Shown: positions 34,601-47,074 of the stretch, in pieces | How positions within the stretch are numbered: position 1 is the stretch's first letter | Layout of the letters: each line of letters starts with the position of its first letter | Source: Azolla pinnata | Taxonomy: Eukaryota > Streptophyta > Polypodiopsida > Salviniales > Salviniaceae | NCBI GenBank assembly: GCA_037176905.1 | Contig: JBBBWG010028921.1 | Coordinates: 1 to 52,152, forward strand | Length of the DNA stretch: 52,152 nt | Direction: 5' to 3' | Made by a program: the position numbers and the translations under genes | The notes under the pieces: model-generated | Seen by the model: only the letters and a program-made list of their open reading frames with translations | Databases searched by the model: none | Told to the model about the DNA's origin: nothing

Positions 34601-36554
34601 CATAATTATACTCTTAAGCTAGGAATGGGAATACTAAAGAGAGAAAAAAGCTTTGGACAGAAAACAGCCAAATGCTAAATGGCTAACCTCAGACAAGCAG
34701 AAAATCAATACATTCATGTAAACTTACAGAGCGCGCTCATAATTACAACATGATTTTTCGTGCCAAATAATTATTTTTGTTGAAGTAGAACTTCGTGGAA
34801 AGTTTTTTCTTTCAGAACCAAAAAAGTAAAAAAAAACTAGTGTGAAGCTCAAAGTTCATTACAGAGCTAGAAAAAAGATGCGCATGCTTATCAACTTGTA
34901 AAAAGTTGCCCAATCACTTGTCAGCAGCTCAGGACAAGGGAATTTTCTAAAGCATACTATTCTCCATTTTAGCCCTAAATTAAAAAATAAAAATAAAAAA
35001 TTCATTGCAAATCCACCAAAGTGAGATGATTGCGATTCTACTAATAAATAGATAATAGAGCACGAGATTGATACTGTAGACCATATCGTTTTGTTAACAA
35101 TTTCCTTTCCCCTGTGGACGTAGACTGCAATTCTAATATCACAATCTGCAATGTGAAAGTTTCTTGCTTCTAAGTTGAGTAATCATAGCGAGCCACTTCA
35201 TCCTCCTCTGTCTCCAGGTTTCCTTGATGACCAACTCAGTTTATCAACGTTCTGCTCTTGATTCATCTGTACTATAATCAGTGTCTACTACACATTTGTA
35301 GATTTATTTGGCCTGAATTTTGCAGTAGTTTAACTAAATGATTTATAGAATAAATTAATGAGATTCACCAGTCAGTTCAATAATTCACACTAAATGGCTG
35401 ACATTGTTGCTGTGAGCACTCCCAACTGTAGTAAGTGACTGAAAAAGGATCCCTATTAGGCTTATCACTTTATCTCCAATGTATAAGTACACATAAATGT
35501 AGAAGCATGGTAGAGCATGCCCCAATTCCTTGCTATATAGTTTCCTGTTGTACGTTTTATTTAAATATATTCTATTAATGAATCATCCGACCTTTCATTC
35601 CTCATAATCTGGGCCTATTCAATGCTTTTCACAGTAGAAACGCCCAAATCCTTCAATATAGAGCATAGATACAACCCATCTTACATTATAAAGATGATGC
35701 AACGATATTGAACGCAACTATGAGACAGTAACTACATACCTGGAGCTCTCTATCAGGTAATGGAATAGACATCGGAGCAACAGGAGCCATTTGTGTGCTG
35801 AGCTGCCCACCTTGCAAAAGTGGTGGCGGGGTTGATCCAAACATCGATGGCTACACATAAAAAGAAGAATACATTGAATAAACAAGCAAAACCTAATTGA
35901 ACAATTTTAATTTCAGGCTTCACCATAAAACATTTGTTGATGAATATTAATTACCTGTTGCTGACCAAACCCTGAAGTGGGTTGTGTAAACAATGAGGGG
36001 GTTGATGCATTTCCAAACAAATTTGTTGCTGAGCTTGGGGCACCAAAAGGAGTTGAGGCAGACCCAAAAAGTGAAGGTGTTTGAGGGGGAGCTCCGAATA
36101 ATGAAGGGGTTGAAGTTGCTCCACCGAAAGCTGGCGTAGAACTTCCTCCAAACAATGGCGGAGTTGATGTAGCTGCACCAAAAGCTGAAGTGGAAGCTCC
36201 AAATGGAGTGCTAGTACTTGTTGGAGTACCTCCGAAAAGAGAGGGAGTTGGGCTACTTCCAAATATAGAGGGAGTTGAGCTGCCACCTCCGAACAGAGTA
36301 GATGGAGCAGTAGTAGCAGCAGTTGGAGCACCAAATAACGATGGCGTTGAGCTACTACTACCACCTCCAAATAGTGAAGGAGTTGAACTAGCTCCCCCAA
36401 AGAAAGACGGTGTTGAGCTGGCCCCAAACGGAGATGGTGTTGCCGGACTAGCTCCGAACAAAGAAGAGCCGCCGAAGGCTGAAGGTGTTGAAGTTGCTCC
36501 AAATGCTGGGGTGGACGCACTCCCAAACATGGGCGTTGAACTAGATCCAAACAT
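31612..36554 (-). CDS. NUP54: nucleoporin NUP54 (central-channel FG nucleoporin), ten exons
   Basis: Nup54 belongs to the Nup62-Nup58-Nup54 complex that lines the nuclear-pore channel. Exons: 36554-35955, 35850-35740, 34115-34062, 33964-33905, 33828-33718, 33490-33431, 33012-32926, 32822-32721, 32231-32085 and 31710-31612. All are phase 0, giving 476 residues. Exon 1 encodes about 200 residues of FG repeats, mostly TPSLFG, SFFG and AFG units. The rest is the alpha-helical/coiled-coil part: AYKDDIGNPRYAFRHLLLSV, then IMWAEAINKLEGMDSAERER and the C-terminal heptads (LLQQTEAIGGLVSVLKKDI). An in-frame TGA upstream of 36554 fixes the start. Intron 2 is long (1.6 kb); the others are mostly below 1 kb. 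Intron 7 has a GTATGA donor right after AAA. The identification rests on the FG domain plus the conserved NP-Y-F-HLLL region. Confidence 0.93.
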
Positions 36555-36910
36555 TGGTTTACTTGTGTTGTGTGATCAAATTGTGCCACTTTTGCCTAGA
36601 GGAGAAAATAAATGTGTTGATACTCATGGAAAATCTTCCTGAGAGAATAAGCTGGACATAGCTATATGTCAAAACGAGTTTCATATCCATTTGCCACCTG
36701 GGTCATTCTCCTTGATTTGGGTTTCCAGCATATTTGTGACTGTGTATGTTATGCTTTGGTCTGTGCATGCATATGTACGTATGGGTGCATATGTTAAGCT
36801 ACTCGTGTGCAATAGATGCGCATGTGTTGTGTGTTATGCTTCTTGTGTGCATGCATGTATGCGTGTCCGTGTGCTATGTTTCATGAATGCAGATGTATTT
36901 ATATACCTAT

Positions 36911-37122
36911 CTATCAATCTATGTATCTGTTGTGGTGGGTCTGTGTACATGGGTGTTTGTTGATGCTGCTCTGCTATCCAGAATGCAAGCGAGTAGGCCT
37001 TTGTTCCTTTTGTAAACTATCAATCTATGTATCTGTTGTGGTGGGTCTGTGTACATGGGTGTTTGTTGATGCTGCTCTGCTATCCAGAATGCAAGCGAGT
37101 AGGGCTTTGTTTCTTTTGGAAA
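36911..37122. repeat. near-perfect 106-bp tandem duplication
   Basis: Two adjacent copies, 36911-37016 and 37017-37122, begin ctatcaatctatgtatctgt. They differ at only a few bases near their ends (aggcctttgttcc/agggctttgtttc). This is a recent duplication about 0.4 kb upstream of the NUP54 start. Confidence 0.93.
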
Positions 37123-37427
37123 GCTCTTGTAATTCTAGCTTAACAATACATCTTCACAGACATGGAAGCACAGATCGAATCAGAAGAAGCAAAGCAAACC
37201 ATCATGCATCGTTACACCACATTTCTGACAGCACATCAAGCAGAGGGGGGCACAGACAGAAGAGGAATTTGGGAAAAAAAAGAAGAAGATGAAGAAGAAG
37301 AAGAGGAAATGGAGAACCCAGAAAGGATCTTTCAACTCACCTGTGGATGGATCTCCAGAAGCAGGAAACAGAAACCGATCGAAGGAGCTCGCGCTCTCTC
37401 CCTCTCTCTCTCTGCATGCATGTATGT

Positions 37428-38090
37428 AGGGTATGTATGTATGTGTTTGTGTATGTATGTATGTGTGCATGTGTCTGTGCATGTATGTATGCATGCATGT
37501 ATGTATGTTGTGTGTGAGTGTGTATGTATGTGAAGCGTATGTATATATGTGTTTGTGCATGTGTTTATGTATGTGTTTTTGTATGTATGTATGTATGTAT
37601 GTATATATGTATGTGAGTGTGTATGTATGTGAAGCGTATGTATGTTGTGTTTGTGTATGTATGTATGTATGTATGTATGTGTTTGTGTATGTGTGTATGT
37701 ATGTATGTATGTGAGCGGCCATGTATGTGAAGCGTATGTATGTATGTGAAATTAATGCACATGTATGTATGTGTGCATGTGAAACCTATGTATGTATTTG
37801 AAATTAATGTACATGTATGCATGTGTGTGTGCGTGCGTGCATGCATGTGAAACGGGTGTATGTATGTGAAATTAATGTACATGTATGTATGTGTGCGTGC
37901 GTGTGTGCATGTGAGACGTATGCATGTATGTGAAATTAATGTACATGTATGTATGTAGGTGTGTATGCATGCATTTGAAACGTATGTATGCATGCCAAAT
38001 TAATGTACATGTATGTATTTGAAACGTATGTATGCATGCGAAATTAATGTACATGTATGTATGTATGTATGTATGTATGCATGTGAAGCT
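37428..38090. repeat. TATG/CATG microsatellite with a higher-order repeat
   Basis: The first part (37428-37745) is mostly simple TATG, TGTG and CATG units. The second part (37746-38090) is a minisatellite of about six units of 45-70 bp. Each opens with gaaattaatgtacatgtatg and closes with gaaacgtatgtatgcatg or a variant. Confidence 0.92.
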
Positions 38091-38599
38091 AAACTCTTTC
38101 AACTTGTGTGTACATTACATGTATGTGTGCATGTCTTTGTGTGAATGATACCCATACAATGCGTATCGTCAGGCGTTTAGCTTTCAAAATAGGTTTAGGG
38201 TTTAGGGCTCACTGCAAAGGGTATAGAACTTTAGGGCTTACTGTTCTGTATGGTCAGCTCTAAGCTGAATCAGTATATTGCGAGGGCTAGCCCTTCGATC
38301 TGTAGTCGACTAAGCTCTGAGCTGGAACTGGTATATGCTAGAATTGGTTCTGCAATCCGTGACCGATTCCAAGTTGAACTTGTACACAACAGTGGCAGTA
38401 TTGAATCCCATGATCAGCTCTGAGCCCATTTGGGTGGTGCAAAATGGATCAGAAATCAAACAAGATCAAAGACAAAGCGAAAATCGAACTTGCGATGTAT
38501 ATCGCTTGGTATAGACCCTATCCATTGTGACATTCCATTCAAGGGCTTGCGAACCATTGATTGCTACTACTACCGTATATGTTTGTGAATTCCTTTGCT

Positions 38600-38965
38600 T
38601 CAAGCAAATACCCAAATTTCCAATCCGTTCTACACAATTGTAAACTCAGAACCAAATTTCAAGCAACAGCCGAAACCCAAATTGGTCGTGTTTGATTGTA
38701 AACTCAACACCAAGTTATGTTTGATTGTAAACTCCGAACCAAATTTTCAAGCAGTTACCCAAATTCCAATTGGTTCTACGCAATCATAAACCTCAAACCA
38801 ATTAGTGTTTGATTGTAAACTCTAGAACCAAATTTCATGCAACACCCAAATTCTAATTGGTTCTACTCGATAGTAAACTCAGAACCAAATTGCATTTGAT
38901 CATAAACTCGGAACCAAATGTCAAGCGACACACAAATTCCAAATGGTTCAATGCAAGCAACTGAA
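38600..38965. repeat. degenerate minisatellite
   Basis: About five to six diverged copies of a 60-70 bp unit with the blocks tttgattgtaaactc, gaaccaaatttcaagcaac and ccaaattccaattggttcta. Confidence 0.85.
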
Positions 38966-39695
38966 CCAAGAAACAGGTTCCAACCAACATAGCCATTTGC
39001 AATCCTAAACCCTAAAGCAATGTGTTATACAAGACTGTTTGAAATGCACAAAAGCCTCCTTCCACAGTAAGCAGGACACACCAGTCCATTTCAGAGATTC
39101 AACACAGCTTTTGACATCGGTAGAATCACGAAGGTTGACCATAATCATCAAAATGCAGAACTATTTACACAGGATTTAAGGCCATATCTAAGGAGCTTAA
39201 AGCCACATGTAAGGAGACTCGCTGGCAATTACTGTTCAAATCGATGACATGTAGAAGAAAGAAAATGAATCAGGCAAAGGAAATAACTTTTTGCTTCTGC
39301 CTACTCGACTCATAGTTCTCTCTACAGCAGATTGCACACACCTGAGCAAATGCTGTGTTATGTTTCCAGTCAGATCATGCACACAGCATATGAACACTAC
39401 ATCGTGGTACCATCTCACGCGATTGGCTAGAAAAATAGCTATAATCAATCATGTGACTTGCTTGGAAAAGCCTCAAAACTTAATGGAAGCATGAGACCGA
39501 GAGGAAAACAATGCTGCCACAGAAAGAAGCTACAACCCACTTACTTGATTGGGTAGAAACGCATACAAGTTGGAGGCTTGAATTTTGCACCAGATGTATA
39601 GTTAAAAATTTTCCATGTTAATGCCACCGGGCAATGAACCATGAAGATGGCACATCGTTGTGAAACACCATTTCTATTTCCTTTCTCTATGGTGT

Positions 39696-42600
39696 TTACG
39701 TCCTTCTCAAGCAAGAATTTATCATTTTCAGAACAAGGAAATGCACATGTCCTTTGAATACTTCCGAATCAAGCTTATCAATATGCTCCCATATCTGCAA
39801 GAAGCACAAGATGAAACTCTATGACAACTAACTTTTTCAAAAGTAGAAAATGCAAAGATCTGATAGCTAAAAATTTCATAACAAAGAGAAAGAGAACTTC
39901 AAGAACGAACTTGATTCAAGACAGGAAACAATTAAGAGATGTTACCTCTGTTGCATACTGTCGAGTGACTGCAGAAAGCTGACCTAAAGTAGTTGCCTGC
40001 CATTGGGCCTCTTCATCCTCCTTTGGTGGCAAGTTTTCCCTGGACTTCCTGGTAAAGCCAAAAAACCATTACAGAAAGAACAGTCAGGTTGGGGTGAGCA
40101 GTGAACACCATTAACATCCCAAGGATAGACAATTCTAAACCCAATACACTAATTCCACCTGTCACTATCACCATTCATGGTGTCGACATCCATCGCTGCA
40201 TTATCCTCCTCCATGATTTCTGCATGATTCAAACCAGAATGGGTCTTCTCCAACCTCTCAGTGAGTATTGAAGTAAAGCAACGGAAGACGTTTATGAACA
40301 AACCCTGCAATATCCAGTTTTAGGGTTAATAGTCAAACATAATAAGGTGGTACAATAGAAACAATGAGAATCAAAGTGATTAATCAATGTAGTAGACATT
40401 TTCAACCCATCAAGTTCATATGCCATGATGCTCAAGCTAGCCATGATATCAACGTTTTCAACATGTTTCCCATGATAAATTGGCAAGACCCTAACCAAGA
40501 GTTTCTAAGAGGTGAAAATCAAAAACCGCCCTAATGGCACCTCATAAGAGAACTTAATTTAAGCATCATCGAAATGCTTAAATTTTATTACTTTTATCTA
40601 CAATGCCCTTCAATGCAATTTCTGAAAGGTGAAAATCAAAACCGCCCTAATGGCACTCACAAGAGATAACTAAATCATCATCAAAATGCCAAACACTACA
40701 TAATTGTTCCACGTTCTTCAATGTGATATATATTATCCATTGCATTCTTTGGTTTTCAACCTCTTGTTCCTTAAGAGCCCGACTCAATAGCGCATCCTTC
40801 GCTTCAAGAGCTTCCTCAGCTGAATTTTCCTCATTTTTTCTCTTCTCTAACACTGACTTTGCCCACTCTGTTTTTGCGGTGGCTTGTGTTTGTGCTTCTT
40901 CTGTGTCTGCTGAATCCAATAATCCCTGTGCAATTTCAAGGTTTGAAACTGCTTTACTAACTGCAGACTTCGCTGAATCCAAAGCCTTGTTAGCAGTTAT
41001 CAACTCTTTTCTGAAGTCCACAGTGCGATTTACAGTCTTGCTAATTGCATTCCTTAGAACCTGCAGGAGGAACATTCTCAACATGTAAAAGAGATTTCAG
41101 ATGAAATCCATATAGTGTATGTTGCATCCCCAGAACAAACAAGAAATCCATTACCTCCCAAATATAATCAGCAATGTGGAATTTTTCAGCATTTTCTGGT
41201 GTAAAAACCCAGCAAACAATGGCAAGATTTGATATGATTCTGTATCCCATCATTCGATCAATTGCTATAGCTATCATCTGGGCACTGTTCTGCCAAACTT
41301 TCGAGACCTCATGAATTAAAAATACTTGTAAATTCTGATCTGAAGCTAACTTGCTAAGAACTTGCCCGTATCTTTCTAACACAGTGACCATATGTGTAAA
41401 GCTTTTTGATCCCAAGTAGAACAAGGTTTGCACAACCACCTCAATAGCCACATTCTGGCCAAGAGATGGAAGTATTTTGTCTTCCACCCACAGTTGTATA
41501 TCCTTGGCTGTCTTTTTGCTTTTGACCATAGCTGTCAATTCTGTGGATAATAGCATTTCAGACTCACTACATCCATCCTGATTTTCAGTAGTATACTTGA
41601 AATATGGTGTGCTTTTTGGCGGTAAAAGCTCTGCTAGCTTGGGAACATCCTCTAAGCTCTACAAAAAGGTATAAAAAGAAAACAATGAATCTGCTTTTGA
41701 AATAGTTATAAACTTCTTCATAAATGATAGCCTAACTTCTTCAAAGAGGTATAAAAAGAAAACAATGAATCTGCTTTTGAAAATAGTTATAAACTTAGAA
41801 AAACTCTTCAAAACAAAATTACCTGCTTTATTTTTTCATAATATGATAGCCTAACTTCTTTTTCCAGCACTTCCTGGACAAAAAATCTCTGAGGTGCCCA
41901 TTTTGGCAAATCTGCGACATGGGCCCACTCTTCCCATGGCCAAACAAATTGGAAGTTCGAGCTGCACAAGAAAATTAGGTACTCTATATAAGTTCAACAG
42001 GAATGCAGAAGAGTACAGTAAGTATAACTACAATCTGATCGAAAAGACAGTTGATTAAAAACATTTAAAACATACAGAAGAAACCTCAACTAGTCAAAGT
42101 TCTCTGATCAGTTACTCGAAATTCCAGAGGTTATTCAAAATTTTCTTTCTTTTGCAAACTGCCAACAATTGAACCACCTCAGACCATTTCCCGCCTTAGA
42201 AAAGGCAAGCAGGAAAGTCTAGGAGCATAAAGTTTGGATCTTACAGATGGTGTGCAAACCAATGTATCAGCCGTGTTCTACATTCAATATCAAGTTCGTT
42301 GATTTTGCTGAATAATGCACGCACTGCTCCAGCAACCACAGTTGGAAATGCCCCAGGGAGAGCCTATAAAATGTAATATTTTTTGAAACAAGAATGCAGC
42401 AGGTTCCTACACAAAACTCTACCACACACACACACACACACACACACACATTCACTACAGCAGAAAGAATCCTTTACCTTACAAACGTCAATGATGACAA
42501 CAGTATAGTATATTGGTTTGAATGGTGGCTTAGGGAGCAGAAATAGCTGTAAGAGAAGAGACGTCACACAATTAGCAAAATAAAAGCAGAATATCAATGA

Positions 42601-45600
42601 AAGGCTAGCCACAAACAGAACTTGAGAAAAAAGTCACTACGTTTCTACAGAATTGAGCCCTACAAGAAGTACTTAAAATTCACCAGACATGAGCCCCATG
42701 CATCTTATTTTGAATTGGAAGAGGATACGAGAAGGATTCTTTTTAATGAAACTTTTTGAGGACAAAGTACAAAGAACTTTGCCGATTCTAAGGTACAAAT
42801 AGAAACGAGTGCTCTTTTGCCAAAAATGAAGCAATAAAGGACACTTTCCATACAAAACGTTACTTCTCATGTAATCAAAATGTTGTATACAATAAGTTCT
42901 ATTATTCTCATATGATAAATTTTTCTCATGCCTATCATGATAGTTTTCATGCTTATCATAATATTCCTAGCTGCAGATTACAGATTGAAATTTGGCCCTG
43001 TCGATGGATATTTTGTGTGTCAAAACTTGGCACCCCTAATCGACATGAATATATTCTACTCATTTCACATGCAATTTAAAACCGATACATCTTAAGAAAA
43101 TGCAAAGAGAGTGGAAATATGAATGCATCAACAATTAAAACTTACAGAGACACCCAAAGCAAGCTAGGATAACCTGAGAAAAAATGGTCTCTGCCATTAA
43201 GTATTCATAGCGGAAAGAAACAGGAAGCCCTGCGAGGTATGCTGCACACTCCTTGCGGCTGAAATTCCATAAATAACGTGGAATAAACATATGACAATAA
43301 TGCTTAATGCTAAAGTCCAAGTCGTACATATGATAAAAATAATTACCGCCCATTGAGGTAGAACAGCACATCCAATATATATTCTTCAACAACAAATCGA
43401 TCTATTGGACTCATACACTGAAAATACCAACAGAGGTCATCAACTAGATGGACTTGTTCCAATTTTGGGAATGTATTATTTTCCTAGCCTTAGTAGAACT
43501 AATCCATCTTAGCAACATCCCAGAAGCTAATCTATCTATTATATGAAAATGCTTTTAAAGAGTGAAGCTTACTTCATCTGTTTTTGCAGATGGAAATATC
43601 TGAATGCGTCTGTTTCTTCTAGGAAACATTTTCTCTGCTTCTTGCTGATGCTTACCAAATGCAGACAACGAACTTTTGTCTAGTGATTGTGGTGGATCAG
43701 GACATGTAAGAGGTCCTAACTCGTACGATTGGCAAGTGGCCAATTTTGCTTCAAATGCTAAATGCGGCCTTGGAACTGCATAAAAATAGGCATATTGAAA
43801 ACGCAATTGATCTTTTCCCGTTCTTTAGCCAAGACCATATTAAGGAGGAACTTACCACTTTCCAGTTTCCACCCATTTTCTTGGCAGTTTTTAACTCGAG
43901 TCCATAAGTCTACGAGATGGTCCTGTCCAGACTGATTGTATTCATCAAACAATGTGAGTAAAGCCTGATAGATCTTAATACTAGTTAAAAATATTTCATT
44001 CACTCACTTCCTTGCTAAATGGGAAAGGATTGAAGGCTGTATCAATAACATTTTTTCTAATACTCAAATATGCTTCAACACCAGCCATGACACGCTCCAG
44101 CTCTTCAGGTGCACGCTGGAATCATAGAAGAAATATCTGCACATAAATGATCAAGATAGGTACTCTAAAAAATGAAAAATGTTTATCATTGGATACCTCC
44201 AGAAGCTCAAGGCCAGCCCATGGCAATGACGCCATTATGCAAAAGATGTAAAAATCAGCTCTTGCTTGCCATGCTGGATTTCCCTTTTCATCATCAACAG
44301 TCATAGCTGCTGATGACAGAAGGGTTTCTAAAGCTTCTACAAAAGATGCAGGTGTTATAACATTGTTGCCCATCTGTATCCAAAAGGGTCCCCAGATTAG
44401 TATGATCAAGCATAATATAGACATCCTGCATATAGTACATAAAATCCAATGACATAGATATTGACATATAGCAAACACTCAAGCAAAATCTAAGAAATAT
44501 AGTCCTATCAAATAGATAAATAAATAATGTTTACCAGGATAGCAGCAAATCGTATCAAGATTCGAAGCTTATTACAATCCTCTGTATCCAGGGCTTCCTT
44601 GGTATGCATAATGATGAAAAGAATCAGATAAAAGTGCACCAATCCACACAAACTGGTTCTAATATCTTATCTAGTGAGTAGCCATGTACCTGTATATGGT
44701 CATGAGCCCGTTCGTTCACCTTTGAAGCAAAATCAGAATTTTCTGTATTTATAAGACCTACCTACACTCACATTATCCACAATAAAATTAAAATACTGGT
44801 ATCACTTGTAAATTAAACACAACACAAAACATAACGTTCATGTGCTTACTAAAGTTCCATATAAAGGCATCTTGTGAGGAAGCTGTTCAATGCAATCCAT
44901 CAAAAACTGCACAAGAACAGAGCAAGCATGTCATATAACACTTCAAAAAATAGATAAAATTATATTTCTCTAACATCATTTCAGATATGTACTTACAGAT
45001 AGGATTTCATTATCTGATTCCCGAATCTCTTGGCTGATATAGCTATAGCAAGTTTCCTACAAAAATTAATTACAAATCTACATTTTATATCTTTCACTTT
45101 GCCTTCTCACAAAAATTATTTCATTGCACCATACATGCACAAAAGTTACACAGATGGAAAGCAGTACATTACCTAATCGTCACAAGAAATAGAAAAGAGA
45201 CATGAAACTTGAACAGACAGAATTGACAGGAGCCTTGAACAGTCTGTTAGTTTTTAAAATTTTGCAAAATGCGATCCATTAACAGTCACCACATGGCATT
45301 TCAGGAAGTGTTTTAAAACAAAAATTGATTCTATCCTTCTGTACCTGGATAATAGAACCACTCCGTGCTAGGTTCTTGCATAATCAACATCAATAAAGCA
45401 GACATGTAAATTGAGGCCAATGAGGCAGACAGCCACCACATGACAGTTTCATGATCACGATTTACTAATTGTGACTATTTTCACTTCACAATGCTATACA
45501 TGGTCATGAATTTTACAACCAACCTAACTTAGCCTTCTCATAACAGATGCAGAAGGATGGAGAGTTCTCTTGTATACATATCCCTCCACATTACGGAGTT

Positions 45601-47074
45601 CAAAACAAGTACCCAAATGAATGACATCTTTATACATACACACACATGTATGCACTTGCCACTGTTCGAATGTGAGGTCAAATCGATTCTTTCTCGTTGT
45701 ATTATCATCAGACACATTGCAAGTCCTCTTCAACATTTCAAGAAATGACATCGAATTTTTCTTCACAAAACAATGCCATTGATATTTAATAGGGAGAATA
45801 TGTTTCAGTAGCTCTCTTCTGAGTTCTTGGAAAACCCCGCGACCATATACTACTTTTGGATCAACAAGGAAGCTTGCAGTTGGTGATTATTTAATCATAA
45901 CAATTTGTGGAATAGGGATAATAAGGCAACTGTACCAACGTGTGCAAATGTTATTTTCTAAAATGGGACATATTAAGAACACAACCAGTAGTGCTTCCAG
46001 AAACTAGAAGAGTTCCTTCCTTACAACTTTGGAAAAGCGAGTAGAATAAAAAGAATGGGACATGAGAGCTACATTATTTACTCAGCACACATTGGAAGCC
46101 CTTCCATAGAACACAGAGGTACCATAGCATAGAAGTAAGTCGAGTTCTATGTTATGTTGTCCTCACATCCACAACAACTTGAACAAGACAAAAACATTTA
46201 CTGTTCCTCGCCCTGAAGTACAGACACTCACATACATTTAATAGAAGAGAAAATAGGGTTCCCCTAAATATTAATCATTGCATTACCATATATGAACCCT
46301 AAACCCTCCAGCTTACATGGGCAATGCCTAAGCTAAGCTGATATCTTAACACCCATGCCAATGTGAGGAAGAAAAAGAAACATGAAACATCCATCACACT
46401 GACTGGAAACACTAATACCCATTTGACAAACAGAGGGGTTCAGTGAGTATTGTTGATAACCCTAGTGATGTGCAAACTCTAACCTTAAACTCCCCAACAA
46501 ACATATATACTGCCCCAGCTAGCATCTTCACATCCACGCCATCGTGAGCAAGGCAAAATTTATTGTCCATCCATTGTACAGAGTGAAGATACTCAGATAC
46601 ATTTGATAAAAGAAAAACTGGGGGTTTTATAAACCGGTTTAGGGTATTCCATTACTATCCAATAACCCTAAACCACCCAGTTTATCTTCCATAAAATGTA
46701 TTTGAATTTCTCCTTTCTCACATGCAATCGTGTAGAAGTCACGGTCAATGAGGATCGAATTTCACACACAAGGTTCAAAATGTTTTTCTTTTTCCCTTCT
46801 CCACAATACGAATGCTACTTGTGGAAGGTCGAAAAAGAGGAAACTCGTAATTTGCATGTGAATTATCCACGAAAATAGCATACAATATATAGAGGGAGAA
46901 ATAAGCATCATCAGAATAGTTCCTTTTCCTCTCTATCCAGCTCACTTGTATGATTTCATATAATGTTTGTATACATGAGATACTCACAACATGTTCTTCA
47001 GCATCAGCATGACTTCCATACTCTGCGCAGCGCTCTCCGATCCGCAGAATCAGCGACCTCCAGCTTGCAGCCAT
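39696..47074 (-). CDS. CBP80: nuclear cap-binding protein subunit 1 (CBP80/ABH1), nineteen exons
   Basis: CBP80 with CBP20 binds the 5' cap of nascent mRNA and supports splicing, miRNA processing and export. Exons: 47074-46988, 45056-44997, 44906-44850, 44761-44690, 44597-44535, 44373-44197, 44115-44008, 43964-43856, 43775-43573, 43417-43347, 43258-43174, 42546-42478, 42363-42245, 41961-41823, 41658-41155, 41060-40761, 40304-40159, 40048-39946 and 39794-39696. Phases agree throughout and give 856 residues, close to the roughly 850 of plant CBP80. Family landmarks: an N-terminal MIF4G-like region (PLYGTLVGLINTEN), ALETLLSSAAMTVDDEKGNP, the EEYILDVLFYLNGRRKECA and PVSFRYEYLMAETIFSQ blocks, WPWEEWAHVADLPKWAPQR, KSFTHMVTVLERYGQVLSKL and AIDRMMGYRIISN. 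The donor after exon 16 (GAG|GTTGAA) is weak, but the join restores the family alignment. Intron 1 (1.9 kb) and intron 14 hold repeats. Confidence 0.96.
41667..41861. repeat. intronic tandem duplication carrying a fragment of CBP80 exon 14
   Basis: The string aggtataaaaagaaaacaat occurs at 41667 and 41747, part of an 80-bp duplication. Between the copies, 41725-41741 (tgatagcctaacttctt) is identical to 41844-41860 inside coding exon 14. The intron thus contains an extra 17-bp piece of exon. Confidence 0.88.
42422..42450. repeat. CA microsatellite in CBP80 intron 12
   Basis: About 14 CA dinucleotides lie just downstream (in transcript terms) of the exon ending at 42478. Confidence 0.95.
46155..46690. 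repeat. three-copy degenerate repeat, 180-bp period, in CBP80 intron 1
   Basis: Anchors similar to cttcacatccacgccatcgt occur at about 46161, 46343 and 46523. Each copy is followed by a segment with atacatttgataaaagaaaa and then a CCCTAAAC-containing stretch. The copies are strongly diverged. Confidence 0.65.

Larger units (their letters stand above)
36555..39695. other. repeat-rich spacer between NUP54 and CBP80
   Basis: No gene is supported. It holds a 106-bp tandem duplication, a long TATG/CATG region with a higher-order unit, a degenerate minisatellite and the CBP80 3' UTR (up to 39695). Several long frames here come only from stop-free tetranucleotide repeats. Confidence 0.7.

Noticed and set aside
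36190..36642. 150-codon plus-strand frame over NUP54 exon 1
   Set aside because: It is antisense to the FG-repeat exon, and its regular composition follows from the repeat.
37162..37993. His/Tyr/Thr and Met/Cys/Val repeat frames
   Set aside because: They are products of the TATG/CATG arrays. They have no non-repeat content beyond short flanks.
7180..38090. CRISPR array
   Set aside because: The tandem repeats have no uniform repeats with unique equal-length spacers, and the genome is clearly eukaryotic.
44116..44196. U12-type intron after CBP80 exon 6 (donor GTATCC)
   Set aside because: The donor partly matches the U12 consensus, but no TTCCTTAAC-like branch point lies near the acceptor and the intron ends in a normal CAG.
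31612..47074. Functional cluster of nuclear-export genes (NUP54 and CBP80)
   Set aside because: Both products act in mRNA export, but the genes are separate transcription units divided by 3 kb of repeats with no shared promoter. Adjacency is probably chance.
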